A stretch of DNA of 43,511 nt from an uncultured Flavonifractor sp. (GCA_944383135.1 CALWOL010000081.1:1-43511); one strand, 5' to 3'; positions 23,901 to 27,737 are shown, counted from the first letter of the stretch. Numbers and translations are program-made. Notes: a model not told the origin generated them from the sequence alone.

Positions 23901-25284
23901 CCTGGCCGTAGGCCGGCTCCACGGCGGGGTTGCCGCAGGTGTCATAGCCCACCGCCTTCAGGCGGTAGGTGCCCGCGCCAAGGTCTGACAGGGCCAGCTT
24001 CACGGTGTTGGTGGCGGCGCTGCCGTTGAAGGAGGCGCTGTTCACATAGGCCGTGCCGGTGACGGTGGTGTCCGTGTAGCTGCCTCCATCGTTCCGCTGG
24101 ACGGTGAACACCGCGTGGGAGGGGGTGCCCCAGCTGTCGGTCACCTCGGCCGACGCCGTATAGGTCATGCCGTCGAGGCGGCCGGTGACATCGGACACCG
24201 TGGGCGCCACGTCCTCCGTGAAGCCGGAGGGGTCCGGCCCCGCCGTGCTGGTCCGCACGGAGTAGGCCGTCATGTTGCCGGGGCTGACCGCAAGCACAAA
24301 GGTCACCGGTCCCAGGCCGGGGTCCGCCGCCACGGTGGCGGAGGTCTGGCCTGTGACATAGAGATTATTGCCGGAAGTCACGTTGCCGGACTCATCCCGC
24401 TGGTACAGTCTGACCGAGCTGGAGGATCCGGCGGCGTTGGCATAGAGCGTATAGGTCCAGGTGCTGTCCCCGTTGGGGATGGCGGCGGGGTGGTCCCAGC
24501 TCAGCTCCACCATCAGGTTGCCGCTGTCGCTGGCCGCGGCGGTGAAGTTTTGGACCCCCAGCCCCTGGGAGGGGATGGCGGACTGGTAGGTGACGGTCAG
24601 CGTGGCCTCCACGCTGGTGATGCCCTCCCCAAGGAGGAAGGTGTACTGCTGCCCGTCCACCAGCCTGGAAAACAAGTTCGCCTTGCAGAGCATCCCGCTC
24701 AGGCCGGCGTCATCCAGGCCTCCGAAGTATATGATGGAGTTGTCCTCGTTCTGCATCCAGATTTGGGTGCTCTTAAACGTCCCCGTCGCCTGGAAGCGGG
24801 ACAGAGGGTGGATCACCGTCTCTCCCGCCGTGCCCACGTCATTTCCTCCGGGGCCCACCACGGTAAGCGTGGCGTCACCGTTCTCCGTCCCGGTCAGCGT
24901 AATCAGCTCCTGCGCCGGGGTGGCCTCCGGTACCGGGGTGGTCTCCTGCGTCGGGGTGGTCTCCGGCGTCGGCGTCGTCTCCGGCGTCGGGGTGGTCTCC
25001 GGCGTCGGGGTGGTCTCCGGCGCAGGCGTCGTCTCCGGCGTCGGGGTGGTCTCCGGCGCCGGGGTGGTCTCCGCCGTCGGGGTGGTCTCCGGCGTCGGCA
25101 TCGTCTCCGGTGCGGGGTCAGCCTGGTTGACGGGTTCCGCCCCAGACTCGGTCTGGGCGGCGGTCTCCGTCGCGGACGCAGTCTGGGCACCGGTCTGCGC
25201 CCCTGCCGCCGCAGGGGACAGCAGCGCGCTCACAAGAGACAGGACCAGCAGCCAGGATATCGTCCGCTTCATGCGCTTCCCCAT
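2980..25284 (-). CDS. Giant secreted SLH-anchored surface protein with CARDB/PKD/FN3-like modules (~7,434 aa)
   Basis: One uninterrupted frame of 7,434 codons. The ATG at 25284 is chosen because GAAGGGAGGA lies 6 nt upstream and the product then begins with a classic signal peptide (MGKRMKRT, hydrophobic core, likely cleavage after AGA, residue ~29). Order: PETTP stalk at ~57-122; FN3- and Ig-like modules to ~1,750; PKD-like modules at ~1,800-1,840 (SSDPDGDELAFTWEI) and ~3,710-3,760 (SYDPDGG, YVWDFGDG); many CARDB-like modules with the typical NN ending (near residues 1,771, 1,985, 2,097, 3,920, 4,050, 4,158); prealbumin/CNA-B-like modules near 2,850-2,925 and 4,760-4,850; an alpha-helical block at ~5,475-6,295; two KxYDG modules at ~6,785-7,080; a Gly/Ser linker; and three SLH repeats over the last ~185 residues (FTDVPETAWYHDAV, FSDVPPGSWCADGV, HFADADQISAFA). 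SLH repeats bind pyruvylated secondary cell-wall polymer, so the protein should stand on the cell surface. No recognised enzyme domain is present, and a role in adhesion or as a structural fibre is inferred. Confidence 0.93.
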   Translation of the reverse strand: MGKRMKRTISWLLVLSLVSALLSPAAAGAQTGAQTASATETAAQTESGAEPVNQADPAPETMPTPETTPTAETTPAPETTPTPETTPAPETTPTPETTPTPETTPTPETTPTQETTPVPEATPAQELITLTGTENGDATLTVVGPGGNDVGTAGETVIHPLSRFQATGTFKSTQIWMQNEDNSIIYFGGLDDAGLSGMLCKANLFSRLVDGQQYTFLLGEGITSVEATLTVTYQSAIPSQGLGVQNFTAAASDSGNLMVELSWDHPAAIPNGDSTWTYTLYANAAGSSSSVRLYQRDESGNVTSGNNLYVTGQTSATVAADPGLGPVTFVLAVSPGNMTAYSVRTSTAGPDPSGFTEDVAPTVSDVTGRLDGMTYTASAEVTDSWGTPSHAVFTVQRNDGGSYTDTTVTGTAYVNSASFNGSAATNTVKLALSDLGAGTYRLKAVGYDTCGNPAVEPAYGQDFTLEGTEYPLLTGLTASGSATGVTVDASNLAFTDAAIEQIWEQVQTLSLDNYPGRPADMETLRTALAGLLRTAQVSYTLRYYVGSSQKNAYQSVSAEGAAEPWDYTFPVGMTFRGTPRLSGNLANDSIRPGGQYTFDVSLNFSGIDGYNNSTTNGWVREIDLKSWCVSAPVTAGMSGDTAAPTAGEIQLVAPVADGVFDSGSSFSVTASDDVLLQGGQFSWRKSGAAQWSTGGSPNAAAAEGGGVTFTVGFSALFGSSALSRGSYEIRFLGMDWSGKTVEQAQTFTYGTLDAPANLSVTVSENEATLTWDGVPGAAGYRVYVNGTAEKTEVTGTSYLYYMEPCSADTPEYQKKQYTFAVAALTSTGGLGEQAVYGQPVTAQPDVTPPDVTGVTGGYEEGACSFTITGTDNGRVSRYSWQLLPAEGAGDTVLLESARASVTLANLHGGATVYEWLDTRDVLQNKKWVSGGLTSTYAQRSFPEDGPDPAYFTLNEDGETYTIQDGGYRLRVVVFDTAGNMSQAYDYPFEVANVGPVLPDNFTHSAQVTLGGSGSNVTYRWENPPDSPGIRLWCPRSENGYDTAAERDEMAEQLRESGDLSPLPDAPGFTGSYTIQDVPAEDGNSFAAYGTLAGGKYYLYVITAYNAYGSIGTFQVGTFDTCYEGESLTAAAVTYGGEDIRTTGGSELEQGQTLSVTVTADFIRGGSAVLCRTFNGSEVRLTNAVSFTQQEDGSYAAALTYKVPAGDFKWSGPQTVYVRLQDSSYQWIRTGELPVNLKVIPDEEKPELKSVSPAPGAGIQGSAFAFTLNASDNSGVIPGARVWQSPYTGEESWSELTEGVSWNGSVLTLDTTALTADATGNLKLRFAVTDGAGNMSESISGGYALANRPIAAPTGLSVTAGERQITLTWNPVQRLDAAGYRIFRAVDNGSYVQVAEISKSAGNTYTDNDNGGYLDPTRAYSYKVAAYSDANAEGEQSVATGWLHPLEQTNAPTILSLEPWQGSAFRSPVTVTARVEDAIAVKEARLEYAYLGESSLAEPGSGTVWQTIHAFTAEELAAAQSGTTYTLSAQWALDAATQTEGWFALRITARNNGDKTAVSTVKCRYDNQAPDPVTGLSAADEGSGGAIRLNFTASASPDVQKYTVYRGESGDFAAAQAAGAIGETAAGAYRDSTCAKGVTYFYWVTAVDRAGNESEPAGPVSASAGAVCDVSIVQPPVSRDGVLTVGRSSTIAVTLRNAGPARAGGTLTLTADYGAGAETVGSVTFGADAADTYALLRAGETREVLFPFTVAEGESVTLSAAFVSDESAEDTEPGNNALGTEPLPLNHAPTAVWNLTGDALTCASGETADFTAQGSSDPDGDELAFTWEIGGETKAGADAAHRFMTPGSYPVTLTVTDGKGVSTILTGAVTVTDNRPDLYVASVTVERRGQEEEDYTQVTDGNSIQEGDAVRVTAVIGNEGAGPVPSDMSFLTSLVRNGTSLGYQTLTGLEAGETKTVTFHYTADKGAQVLKVVTNDILQVISEPDMTNNVLTVQYNAEQVQFADIAVSGLTWSNLNNPDHPTAFTTQDQVIWSAAVENKGDADATFTLTLYVDGQVAAQRQVFRAVGGGGTESFSITPTAGEHTVTLTAGGELMDSDETNNSVTAQTDAFTVAVPELTLSEIVIEPADTADPVQGSTLRFTARVSSTVNITVPFSVTFQVDGKPLKTVQLDRAPGSNTVLQASQPVEVFAEWVVADGSHTVTVTADPDRAVAEEPVVRTARTLDLTVRKPDLWLSDVYNAPADTLDFGGEAKFTVRVSNRSTATLFDKYALVVSAARWADSDTEPGEDAYEETSRTQYNGIQGNSTSIQILSFRPKTSGKYSVRVSLEPVGNADFDTTYYQPYTFIYTVKNGMTLTVSPNKDGESNDFGANMFLASQTTIPVKASAKMADGTKLTATDGLTITASILGTDRQVTLADDGEGNFSAELPVSGLDTQNYTLRFDGVYGGYSAFYETQILFVQDVRGALEVSDNTTTVREVDSDKPGLQVAAGTPVTITGTLTMGDGKPYTDTIVLELDLLPGYWEQPDGTIVEGDAGSITTWYRGQKILFIDQETAEERADMTYDAETGTFTYTFTPQAKESGKWEVRAYAYDQILGTDITATAFTAYGMEPSPRETVVTMTRGSSLSAELKLHNAAWDGSFGKLANVQVTLTPKETYSGVTVVLDQDGLGQSLPVGKDALSIPVSITTDAGAPDYAEYTVTFSAVSDDGDSGSVSVSAQAVLKLYLRPATAAPKANPGSVAVSANPGDTITRTVTVKNNGMGDWTGLTIEQPGLSFIRADNLSATALGQWESLTFDLIFAPLPSTQLGRYQDKVVLKNEAGDVTCTIPVALEVNALDTGTVTFQVTSDLGEPVQNAQIKLYGKDPQLQIVNGVETEYYLNYSAATDENGLAVLENKPAGAYDYVITAQGMETYEGVLELMPGLSGQAEAVTLTTLPVQITWTVTETTIVDQYDIKLNIDMGVHIPTPRLGSTTPWFTIPKQVDNPITLTTNIVNNSLVDVYDVTAQIDYNGENPGISVLGGGYIGTIPAMSYKTVQIVVSEGYYDLASRPSAQAALQVTGSYLSYDADGLPELPPKTLALKVGIYNPGTSKVSVDTVLSNDLVEKLELNLPEDVDVSELEYLLLWDGELGTQKPEQSGGSVMELVKMELSQTASLERQAFDATLTVTNNYTGNTTLQGLTANVVVERVEEDGTVTDATALMYILPQRTAPSILHPGETATLTWKLIPGEGMGGTDGITYQVRADVGYTVVIPGEDGAPDTSKPVQTSTQAVEITVKPQPSLTVDYYLPHKVYPGVPFHLDVVVENSGYGPAQNVVLDSSQLEIVENKSGLVGTWQIVGTSFGGSDGSSFRVTLGDVPAGEIVRGYYTIRWDLPTSAGELGEDVYGEVLNFTATLTHRPYQGVELNPLITAVYTHIVGKDEVSIKGENEETQTVKVIMGDHGLPAFFWNAETNVRVPLYVPRAVSDGTLTGAAYTFTAPEKAEELDTENARHAVLMIGEVAAMTGIPVSAVYRYDNAAMTGTPVRLSQGNYWKDTYENAEGKDTDYLYIVDELLLADGQVQPRYYKVVYGSGVELKEPATSQILYEEGERTAVLYETGRNHELDDDLPAQLAVKAVNNSESEEQVTVSFYAARAVNGEAQEYVYLGSVGPQTLAPDASADFTYTWGLDLISTNRPTIAGTYRVKMTTWGADLSAQEAANAPGVTADITFNAAPIADAGVDFTVDYGQPAVFDGTRSYDPDGGTISLYVWDFGDGQSGLGPTPSHTYQASGSYIATLYVIDDNGTENTMEQSAWADGRPTNSSAVHDVMVTVEETRPDLILAPTGGLTIPNGAGGGFSKEELVTLHAVITNDEAAPVTDNFIATLYVDNVYQGYQRINLYDDGGDGRLEQGETVTVDFTYPMPDSYSHVATVKVNDVSLTVDEADLRNNQRSIVIRGSAGVSTFPDLELSNVRVDGVAADGGVVRPEGGAFQLHAGQSLSITATVKNVGDLDAESTAVILYANGEYAGMAALDALASGGSQSVTIPYVPELTGSYTFTLLADGPTPRLVESDKTNNELTVQTALVTVAYPDLSVTGLTAAAQQDGSYLLTATVGNDGDAPCPAGLEVAFYAGGRYVGAAKTGSDLAAGKTAQVSFTWTDIADADILGAVVNQGGRIPELNQLNNTFTQEEGVSITAPARPTLAVTGVTAGEALAFGREATAAVTLENTGAGDAGAFTVSLYLNGALVGSQVCDGLAAGESTELSVSWTPDQTPTGAMTLTAVADSAYQIVMGSRDGVVRETAVTVGRGILVELDHPGTLTQNHQNLLTARVIDSETGMTTYSAAPGELEGEAAEQYDYTVEVNFYLDDQLLGQGEFDRSTGAYRLNADLTGADLGQKTLRAAAVLTDEADGTFTGEAARTVTLAAPVGITLTASETVLAAGDTVTLSGATQHVSDGATVTLTLVGSSVYSYTTQVQDSAYELELTLPASLGGAVTASAAVSETGVTKTASQALSVYGAYVSLPARLTLTQGQARQVSGQAANIGYTDLTGVTLKAAEVPAGFTVYFQGTGGVYEIPGSAGVTAASLEGTVNAISINGGEPEYDALHFALEIRADASVEPGDYELTFTLTGTTGAPNAGRSVTRSAAVAVTVTEARADLRLDTGDEENPGTVVRAIRPGQTVAALVRLWNAGDGDLTDIQITAPDLPWVNLAVAGLGEGATLAPYRTSAQRMSIQVIAAPTEKVEAGTYTGAVVITAMSGGTPVEQRVPVTFHVSAAQIGTAVLELWDEDSVPVPAGTMFSLYGPAEAETPQLYTQTITGEYGRVQLTNYPAGTYTLTFRAGGYETLEQSFTLYPTIDLEPQRFTVKQKMFELTMTAGTSSDLQLVSAANKAFYDIAYQLTTQPTNQAGLAFNYPADEFEASYTLNRIASRISVRNSCLEATGQLYETLYDLTFTLESGEEEYADLITFRGENGSVSSLTVDELAPGAQLDLVWEVAESALYVRAGVAEAEGSPNTYTLTLPEDCGLVWNGEAGMFPTWSMENGGRYILTGVSADGRTATVLAKTTAEGTTAPAPDGRVPRVQLVNQNGEYLAGGWYLDFTLKATGIRRESETVSVNVTRTIPLRVSYVSSGYYLATNLGQTALDVRLEGAFPALSGAGYKYFSQDFLTYAQVGTGQTGSGDGFSLGFAQSAAYEKETQMLQVRFDNPSMLEEIENLTFQVLVSDQMPVEGQLAPGAMLKNEAFMVTANLDGVPNAVSNPDGSITIPKIAAGKGVDLNFLMLPTVDLVDSAIIDTYVEDGFLTQEEGDAAMAWLESLSGSYYAWLSYSFTRNGETVTGYTPAVEQSAQTAAQVVSSYDILAGEGNAWYIDAVFTNLGGSPAKDVVLETPVLPVVDGVQVQLLAAVWVREGEDYPDDWESQPYDGQLAVGQIGAGETIYARYKLLVLDSTRGGAAIAFSQGDASLQLLAGSDTDYDAYREQLLRETAQAWGVSDATNYKTITIQQLGGNAIASRKQIEAVTRLLKLLSADPEGDNNTLLANIIGDPEIPQALKDLLNGANQTGGYGMETLYDVTVEKYGYSLGDYDYAIASLNDWDSRIATTDLVSGVLSIVASLGVKLNESFRVARLAGKVGQELAAALRKTLYQETIGSVADFWKTVSSGEVLKVLRNFVFLFKHQENFKVLSTTGTNLIARSSRAIQFDSKVLYWDWWKSGQLYGESGGKVFNLYGVTLSNGKTLSTALNERQAAISGVNTAIKDYKAAVQNLSGITATTKLEEIEALEKAAVEAYENLQASTKTLQSASLDINEVRSIAKDCYNAEEAAAFVSQLDTRLKEADKMVKQVMGQGNGFQTEVALFTASLKEYQIIEKGRSDFGAQIGPASGIIKEFYMANKICREASEKGDWGALSTQVVQSMGNTGVGYNPIFSMILSMGINAIKSAYIDPMIAAQNEKVSEEASKVLLDLYQNTATYIHQTYYKGSYTIDAAGLAGKYADMITDIKSFSFQALTAEEKEGYVKQLTGELTALIGDDTLNKKISGKTDIYSDPLFNKVANFLLGKAVERILLYSRTDADALEVLSSMSKDSTEEQLYQALADKMITLRTIRAARESAAASMTAAITKTEAMLGNKWSSSYPAGAMIDYLSGLNSYILRVDDTGRRVLSLTPIQVYGPGERNGKDAVTSSTLSFDSLSRAIIQQNSSLDSLYTAANDAVKFYNENLLFRYGLVGVDVASTLVGVYGNTLMGAVASLSSISASVCYDIYSFNWNSDHQKAAEQAAGIAQSKMVDTVKALTQALDGEAALLTSTAGLFDMLADWNGKDPALPVSLLSFSASDVETAAGQSTGTGQLYFAFRNDHTAAVEVQPSIQVLTDRGIILNIDAEAMYLPAGEYGEQVVTLQLPDSSLADAGGYTALLTWKVSQDTSMTISETQGPALAHFWVGDRDALDAVRTGSGYHTGLIASAEGDGSAALTAAGTYTVTEGTRQLRFALGALPASGATLTVTGPTEAAVTQSYLNENDYWIIQNPDAGTYTVTAAAPAGYTGQLLVEVMDFTPDGAQADAWVQSDTLTIGKDLRGGTTSGTTELLVTETGFGGRDAGEITFSLTDAEGNPWSQSGLTWAFLGLPDESTAGTDDPQLAPAGGTLTAGGLVNATLLVAPDGAELADGSYPAWLTVTVGQGSAGSLRGGDGLWTVSSDGSATWRKPITILVDRTVPDAPADVTAQDQGDGTTLVTGTALPGQLVGVVLTSDADSIGKVEGAAVMARATVADETTGKFSLTVSTPADGQLLVPFAASDTGTLSLAPAAEVEEPFGKTPVTITAPESVTKIYDGTPAQVEAAAQDYPGALEYTWSTADGSAPTDAGSYTVTVRVPESDSKYTSNAVSISVTIEPAPGTSDPAYGAPDGLTADYGAALSTVTLPNGWAWMDGSQILTATGVYQAAYTPENPNYAPVDVELTVNINPPTGKTPVTITGLTVSDKTYDGKPAAWEGTASVTGGYAGELRYTWKKSDGTALDGPPTDAGSYTLTVSVPEDSTYFGSVVLPFTIAKAPAASDPAYREPTGLTGTAGKPLSTVTLPGGWSWNSPDTVLNAEQQSYEASYTPTNANYESLSKTLTVTVTEGGQSGGGSGGGTPAAPGGETVTNPDGSTTTTVTKPDGTVTETTSRPDGTTGTAQTDPAGNTTAQVEISQEAAEQAEQTGRPVKLPLPELVPGLDGGGAPTVAITLPDHVPGITVEIPVENVTPGVVAVVVGEDGSETVVKQSVPTGDGVRLILEESSTIRLVDNTQSFTDVPETAWYHDAVVFVTARGIFNGIGGGRFSPDGIMTRGMQAKVLHNMEDNPVSSLSGVFSDVPPGSWCADGVNWAAEAELVLGYGGGLYGPNDSITREQLATILWRYAGKPESSHSLDHFADADQISAFARPAMAWANEHGIVNGIGGGRLDPQGPALRSQVAQLMMNFCEYLTK
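24916..25113 (-). repeat. 18-bp tandem repeat encoding PETTP units
   Basis: Eleven consecutive 18-bp units near the 5' end of the giant gene encode six-residue units of the form T/A-P-E-T-T-P, with variants at the ends (APETMP, TAETTP, TQETTP, VPEATP). The array follows the signal peptide and should form an extended, probably glycosylatable, proline/threonine stalk. Because every unit is 18 bp, gain or loss of units keeps the frame. Confidence 0.9.
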
Positions 25285-25329
25285 TTTGACTCCTCCCTTC
25301 TCCCGGATTTCTCCGGGGACGTTGTCCCC

Positions 25330-25358
25330 ATTGTATCCCGCCGGCACCCGTTTGTGCA
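25330..25358 (-). promoter_or_regulatory. Probable promoter of the giant surface-protein gene
   Basis: On the minus strand a -35-like TGCACA (25353-25358) is followed after 17 nt by a -10 TACAAT (25330-25335). Transcription would start near 25323 and give a ~40-nt leader. The leader contains two overlapping inverted repeats, GGGGAC/GTCCCC at 25315-25329 and CCCGGA/TCCGGG at 25302-25317, which share bases and so cannot form together. The -35 matches the consensus at only four of six positions. Confidence 0.55.
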
Positions 25359-25380
25359 GGCCGTAGTCCCGCCAAAATAG

Positions 25381-25418
25381 AAAACCGGGGGGTTCGCTTT
25401 TACGAACCCCCCGGTTTT
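25381..25418 (-). terminator. Intrinsic terminator after the hydrolase/membrane gene
   Basis: A perfect 16-bp stem (25381-25396 with 25403-25418, six-base loop) is followed on the minus strand by TTTTCTATTTT, partly within the stem. It lies ~105 bp beyond the stop of the membrane half of the split hydrolase gene and just upstream of the giant gene's promoter, so it separates the two units. The 25419-25522 stretch between it and that stop shows nothing else I can name. Confidence 0.88.
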
Positions 25419-25522
25419 CCGGTAAAAATGTTCTCTGATTCCCTGTTATTCGGCAGTTTTCTGTCCGGCGCTTTCCCTTCCCTTTCCCCCGCGGCGCGCG
25501 ACGGGAACACTCCGGGCGCGGC

Positions 25523-26470
25523 TTAGAACCAGGTGTTGGCAATCACGGTATTGGCAACGGCGCACATGGTATAAAGGCTGGCAATGACCAGCGGGCCGGC
25601 CCAGTTCTTGCCGGTTAATTTGTAGAAATGCCGCAGGTAATACGGGGCCAGGAACAGCTGCCAGATGCACAGTCCAATCCAATAGATGCTGATCCAGTCC
25701 GCGTTATTATAGAACACATGGCCGGTAGCAATGACACAGCCATATTGGAGGATCACGGCAATCAGCGCCCCGGCGGCATTGCCGATGCCCGCCAGGAGGA
25801 GGTTTTTCTTCTCACTCATGCCCTCCACCCGCAGGCTCCCATTGACGAACAGGGAATAGACGAAATAGAACACGAAGAACAGCGGGAAATAGATGAGCCA
25901 GGTCCACAGCTTGCCGACGTTGAAGGTCTTGAAGGCGACCGCCCAGAAGCGGAAATCCGTGTTAAACGCCCACTTGAAGAACCAGACCACCGCGTAAACC
26001 GCACCCAGAACGCAGGCGGCAAACGCAATGGTTTGCAGCAGGGCCTTCCCGCTGATCCTGTGGCCCAGCATGTCCGGCGTACAGATGCCGGCCGCCTTGT
26101 CACGGCGATAGTTGATCATAAACCAGATGATCAGCCAAATGGTGTTGAGCAGCATCCAGAACCAGATTACGGAAACTCCGGTCGCGCTGAAGGTGTGGGA
26201 GCCGCCCAGCATGCTGTTGGGGAACAGCGCCGCATAGGAATCTGTCAAATAGAGTTTGATGGTAATGAGGACAGCAATATACGAGATCGCCGCATTCAGG
26301 ACGATGCCGCCCCAGAAAATGGTCTTGCGTTTTCCTGTGACAGCGGGCGCCTTGGGTCCCTCCGTACCGCGCAGGCCGGCAAAGCAGGGCACGGACAGGA
26401 AGAGCTCCCCCAGAGGCACGATGAGCAGCAGCAGCCCCACCAGCGCGGCCAGATTAAAGAATTCCTTCAC
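25523..26470 (-). pseudogene. C-terminal membrane half of a frameshifted alpha/beta hydrolase gene
   Basis: This 315-residue frame, starting MKEFFNLAAL in the prediction, shows about eight hydrophobic segments (for example AALVGLLLLIVPLGELFL, WFWMLLNTIWLIIWFMI, YFPLFFVFYFVYSLFV). Its apparent ATG is not a convincing start. The same frame reads upstream as HPLAILLPNYTAKVIEYW and continues the hydrolase domain encoded by the preceding frame, so the two frames are best read as one gene of about 645 residues split by a one-base change near 26586-26590. The role of the membrane tail is unknown; it would hold the hydrolase at the membrane. A strong terminator follows at 25381-25418. Confidence 0.75.
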
Positions 26471-27462
26471 CAGATAGATTTGATTTGACGGCCCCAGGGG
26501 GTCGGCGATATCCCAGACGTAGGTCCAGTATTCGATGACTTTGGCAGTATAGTTGGGCAGCAGGATGGCCAGGGGGTGGAGGTGGTCTCATAGAATACGC
26601 GGAGGGTCCCGTCCTCGCGGTTCCCGTAATAGGTATTGGCCTCCACATTCGTGGCGTCCGGGTCAATCGTCTTTAACAGGCTGAGCGCCGTCTGGAAGTG
26701 CACGATGTCATTCCCCTCCGGGCGTCCCACCTTCTCGGCCTCCAGATTTTCCGCTGTTTTTTCTTCCAGCGTACCCTTGCTGGCGCCGAAATTGATGTGC
26801 AGGGTGTCAAAGCAGCGGGTGACGGTAACATCCAGGTTGGAAGTGGCCAAAATTGCGTTCACCGGATACAGGGAATCGCAGTATGCCTGCTCCGCTTCCG
26901 TCACTGCGGTGCCGCCCTCGGAATCGGGGGCTTGGGCCAGCTCATAGGCCTCTGTATAGAGATTGCCATAGTGTACCATGGCCCCGCCGAGGGCGGAGTC
27001 GCCCATGGAATATCCCATCAATCCAATGCGCTCTGTGTCGATATAGTTCATAATCCCGCTGGCGCAGTAATCGACGAGGGAGACCATACCGAGGCCGTCA
27101 ATCTCCGTCTGCGGCATCAGTCCGGCCGTATTGCTGGACATTCCGTGGCCATAGGCGTCCATGGAAAGCACGACAATTCCCCTGCGGGAGAGCTCAATGC
27201 AGGAGGCATCCATTTTTTCAGCGGAGTCGCTCCAGCCGTGACATACGATTACGACGGGAGCGGGATTTTCCGCGCTGGCGGATTCCGGAATATAGGCAAG
27301 CGCGTGAAGCGTCTGCTGATCATTGGTTGGAAGATAGATATCCTCCACACGGACGGAAAAGAAATTGGTCTGCAAGATAAACGCGCCAATATTCCCGATG
27401 AGAATCAGCGCCAGCGAAATCACCAGGAAATGTTTTAATTTTTTCCCTCTCTTCACGAACAA
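26467..27462 (-). pseudogene. Membrane-anchored alpha/beta hydrolase, N-terminal half (frameshifted)
   Basis: The product starts with a basic stretch and one membrane segment (FLVISLALILIGNIGAFIL), then an alpha/beta-hydrolase domain. Visible are the oxyanion-hole region VVIVCHGWSDS and the nucleophile elbow G-Y-S-M-G in IGLMGYSMGDSALGG, so the catalytic serine is present. The last ~30 residues of this frame (TPWPSCCPTILP...) are out-of-frame. One base added near 26586-26590 (GAGAC to GARGAC) would give Y-E-D-H-L-H-P-L-A-I-L and run on into the membrane half. The start is uncertain: TTG at 27462 with GAAAGGG 4 nt upstream, or GTG at 27456. Base composition is lower in G+C than the giant gene. 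Substrate unknown. The break may be real or a sequencing error. Confidence 0.75.
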
Positions 27463-27543
27463 ACATCCCTTTCTAATTCGGTCTCAAGCCAATGGACGAT
27501 CTGTCCTTTCCCATCTGCTGTCTCTCTCATAAAACGACAGGCG

Positions 27544-27621
27544 TCACCTCCCCAACTGCGCAAAAAGCGCGGCTGTCAAACCGGACAGCCGCGCTTCTCT
27601 CTTCTCAATGCGCACAATCAT
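27544..27621 (-). other. Candidate 25-codon leader ORF over an attenuator-like hairpin
   Basis: Starting 15-20 nt after the predicted transcription start of the hydrolase unit, AAGGA lies 7 nt before an ATG that opens 25 codons (MIVRIEKREARL..., ending LGR). The whole intrinsic terminator at 27566-27595 lies inside this frame, so a translating ribosome would unfold it. A second short frame (MRETADGKGQIVHW...) begins after GGAGGTG and ends in a TGA that overlaps the GTG candidate start of the hydrolase (GTGA). Both may be chance. Confidence 0.3.
27566..27595 (-). terminator. Intrinsic terminator in the hydrolase leader
   Basis: A perfect 12-bp stem (27566-27577 with 27584-27595, loop of six) is followed on the minus strand by TTTTTG, the first T pairing in the stem. 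It lies about 40 nt after the predicted start of minus-strand transcription and ~100 nt before the hydrolase start codon, so it would stop or attenuate transcription before the gene. Confidence 0.8.
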
Positions 27622-27642
27622 TTACTTTTCCTTGCTGAATTT

Positions 27643-27671
27643 AAAATAACAGGTTCACAAATCCATGTCAA
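27643..27671 (-). promoter_or_regulatory. Strong promoter for the hydrolase unit
   Basis: On the minus strand a perfect -35 TTGACA (27666-27671) is separated by exactly 17 nt from TATTTT (27643-27648). Transcription should begin near 27636, running towards the leader ORF, the leader terminator and the hydrolase gene. The divergent glycerol promoter begins 67 bp away on the other strand. The intergenic region 27463-27871 holds these two promoters and two leader terminators. Confidence 0.75.
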
Positions 27672-27737
27672 GTCTCTTTTTTCCCTTTTGTGGAACACGC
27701 ACAAGAAAGCATCCTGTTTTTTGACATCACACGGGGC

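Noticed and set aside
3088..23988. A 6,966-codon open frame on the plus strand
   Set aside because: It is the exact antisense of the giant gene. Its openness is explained by the lack of TTA, CTA and TCA in the sense codons, and the product is low-complexity Gly/Val/His/Arg-rich with no domains.
24916..25113. Regular repeats considered as a CRISPR array
   Set aside because: The units follow each other without spacers, are 18 bp long and encode PETTP in frame.
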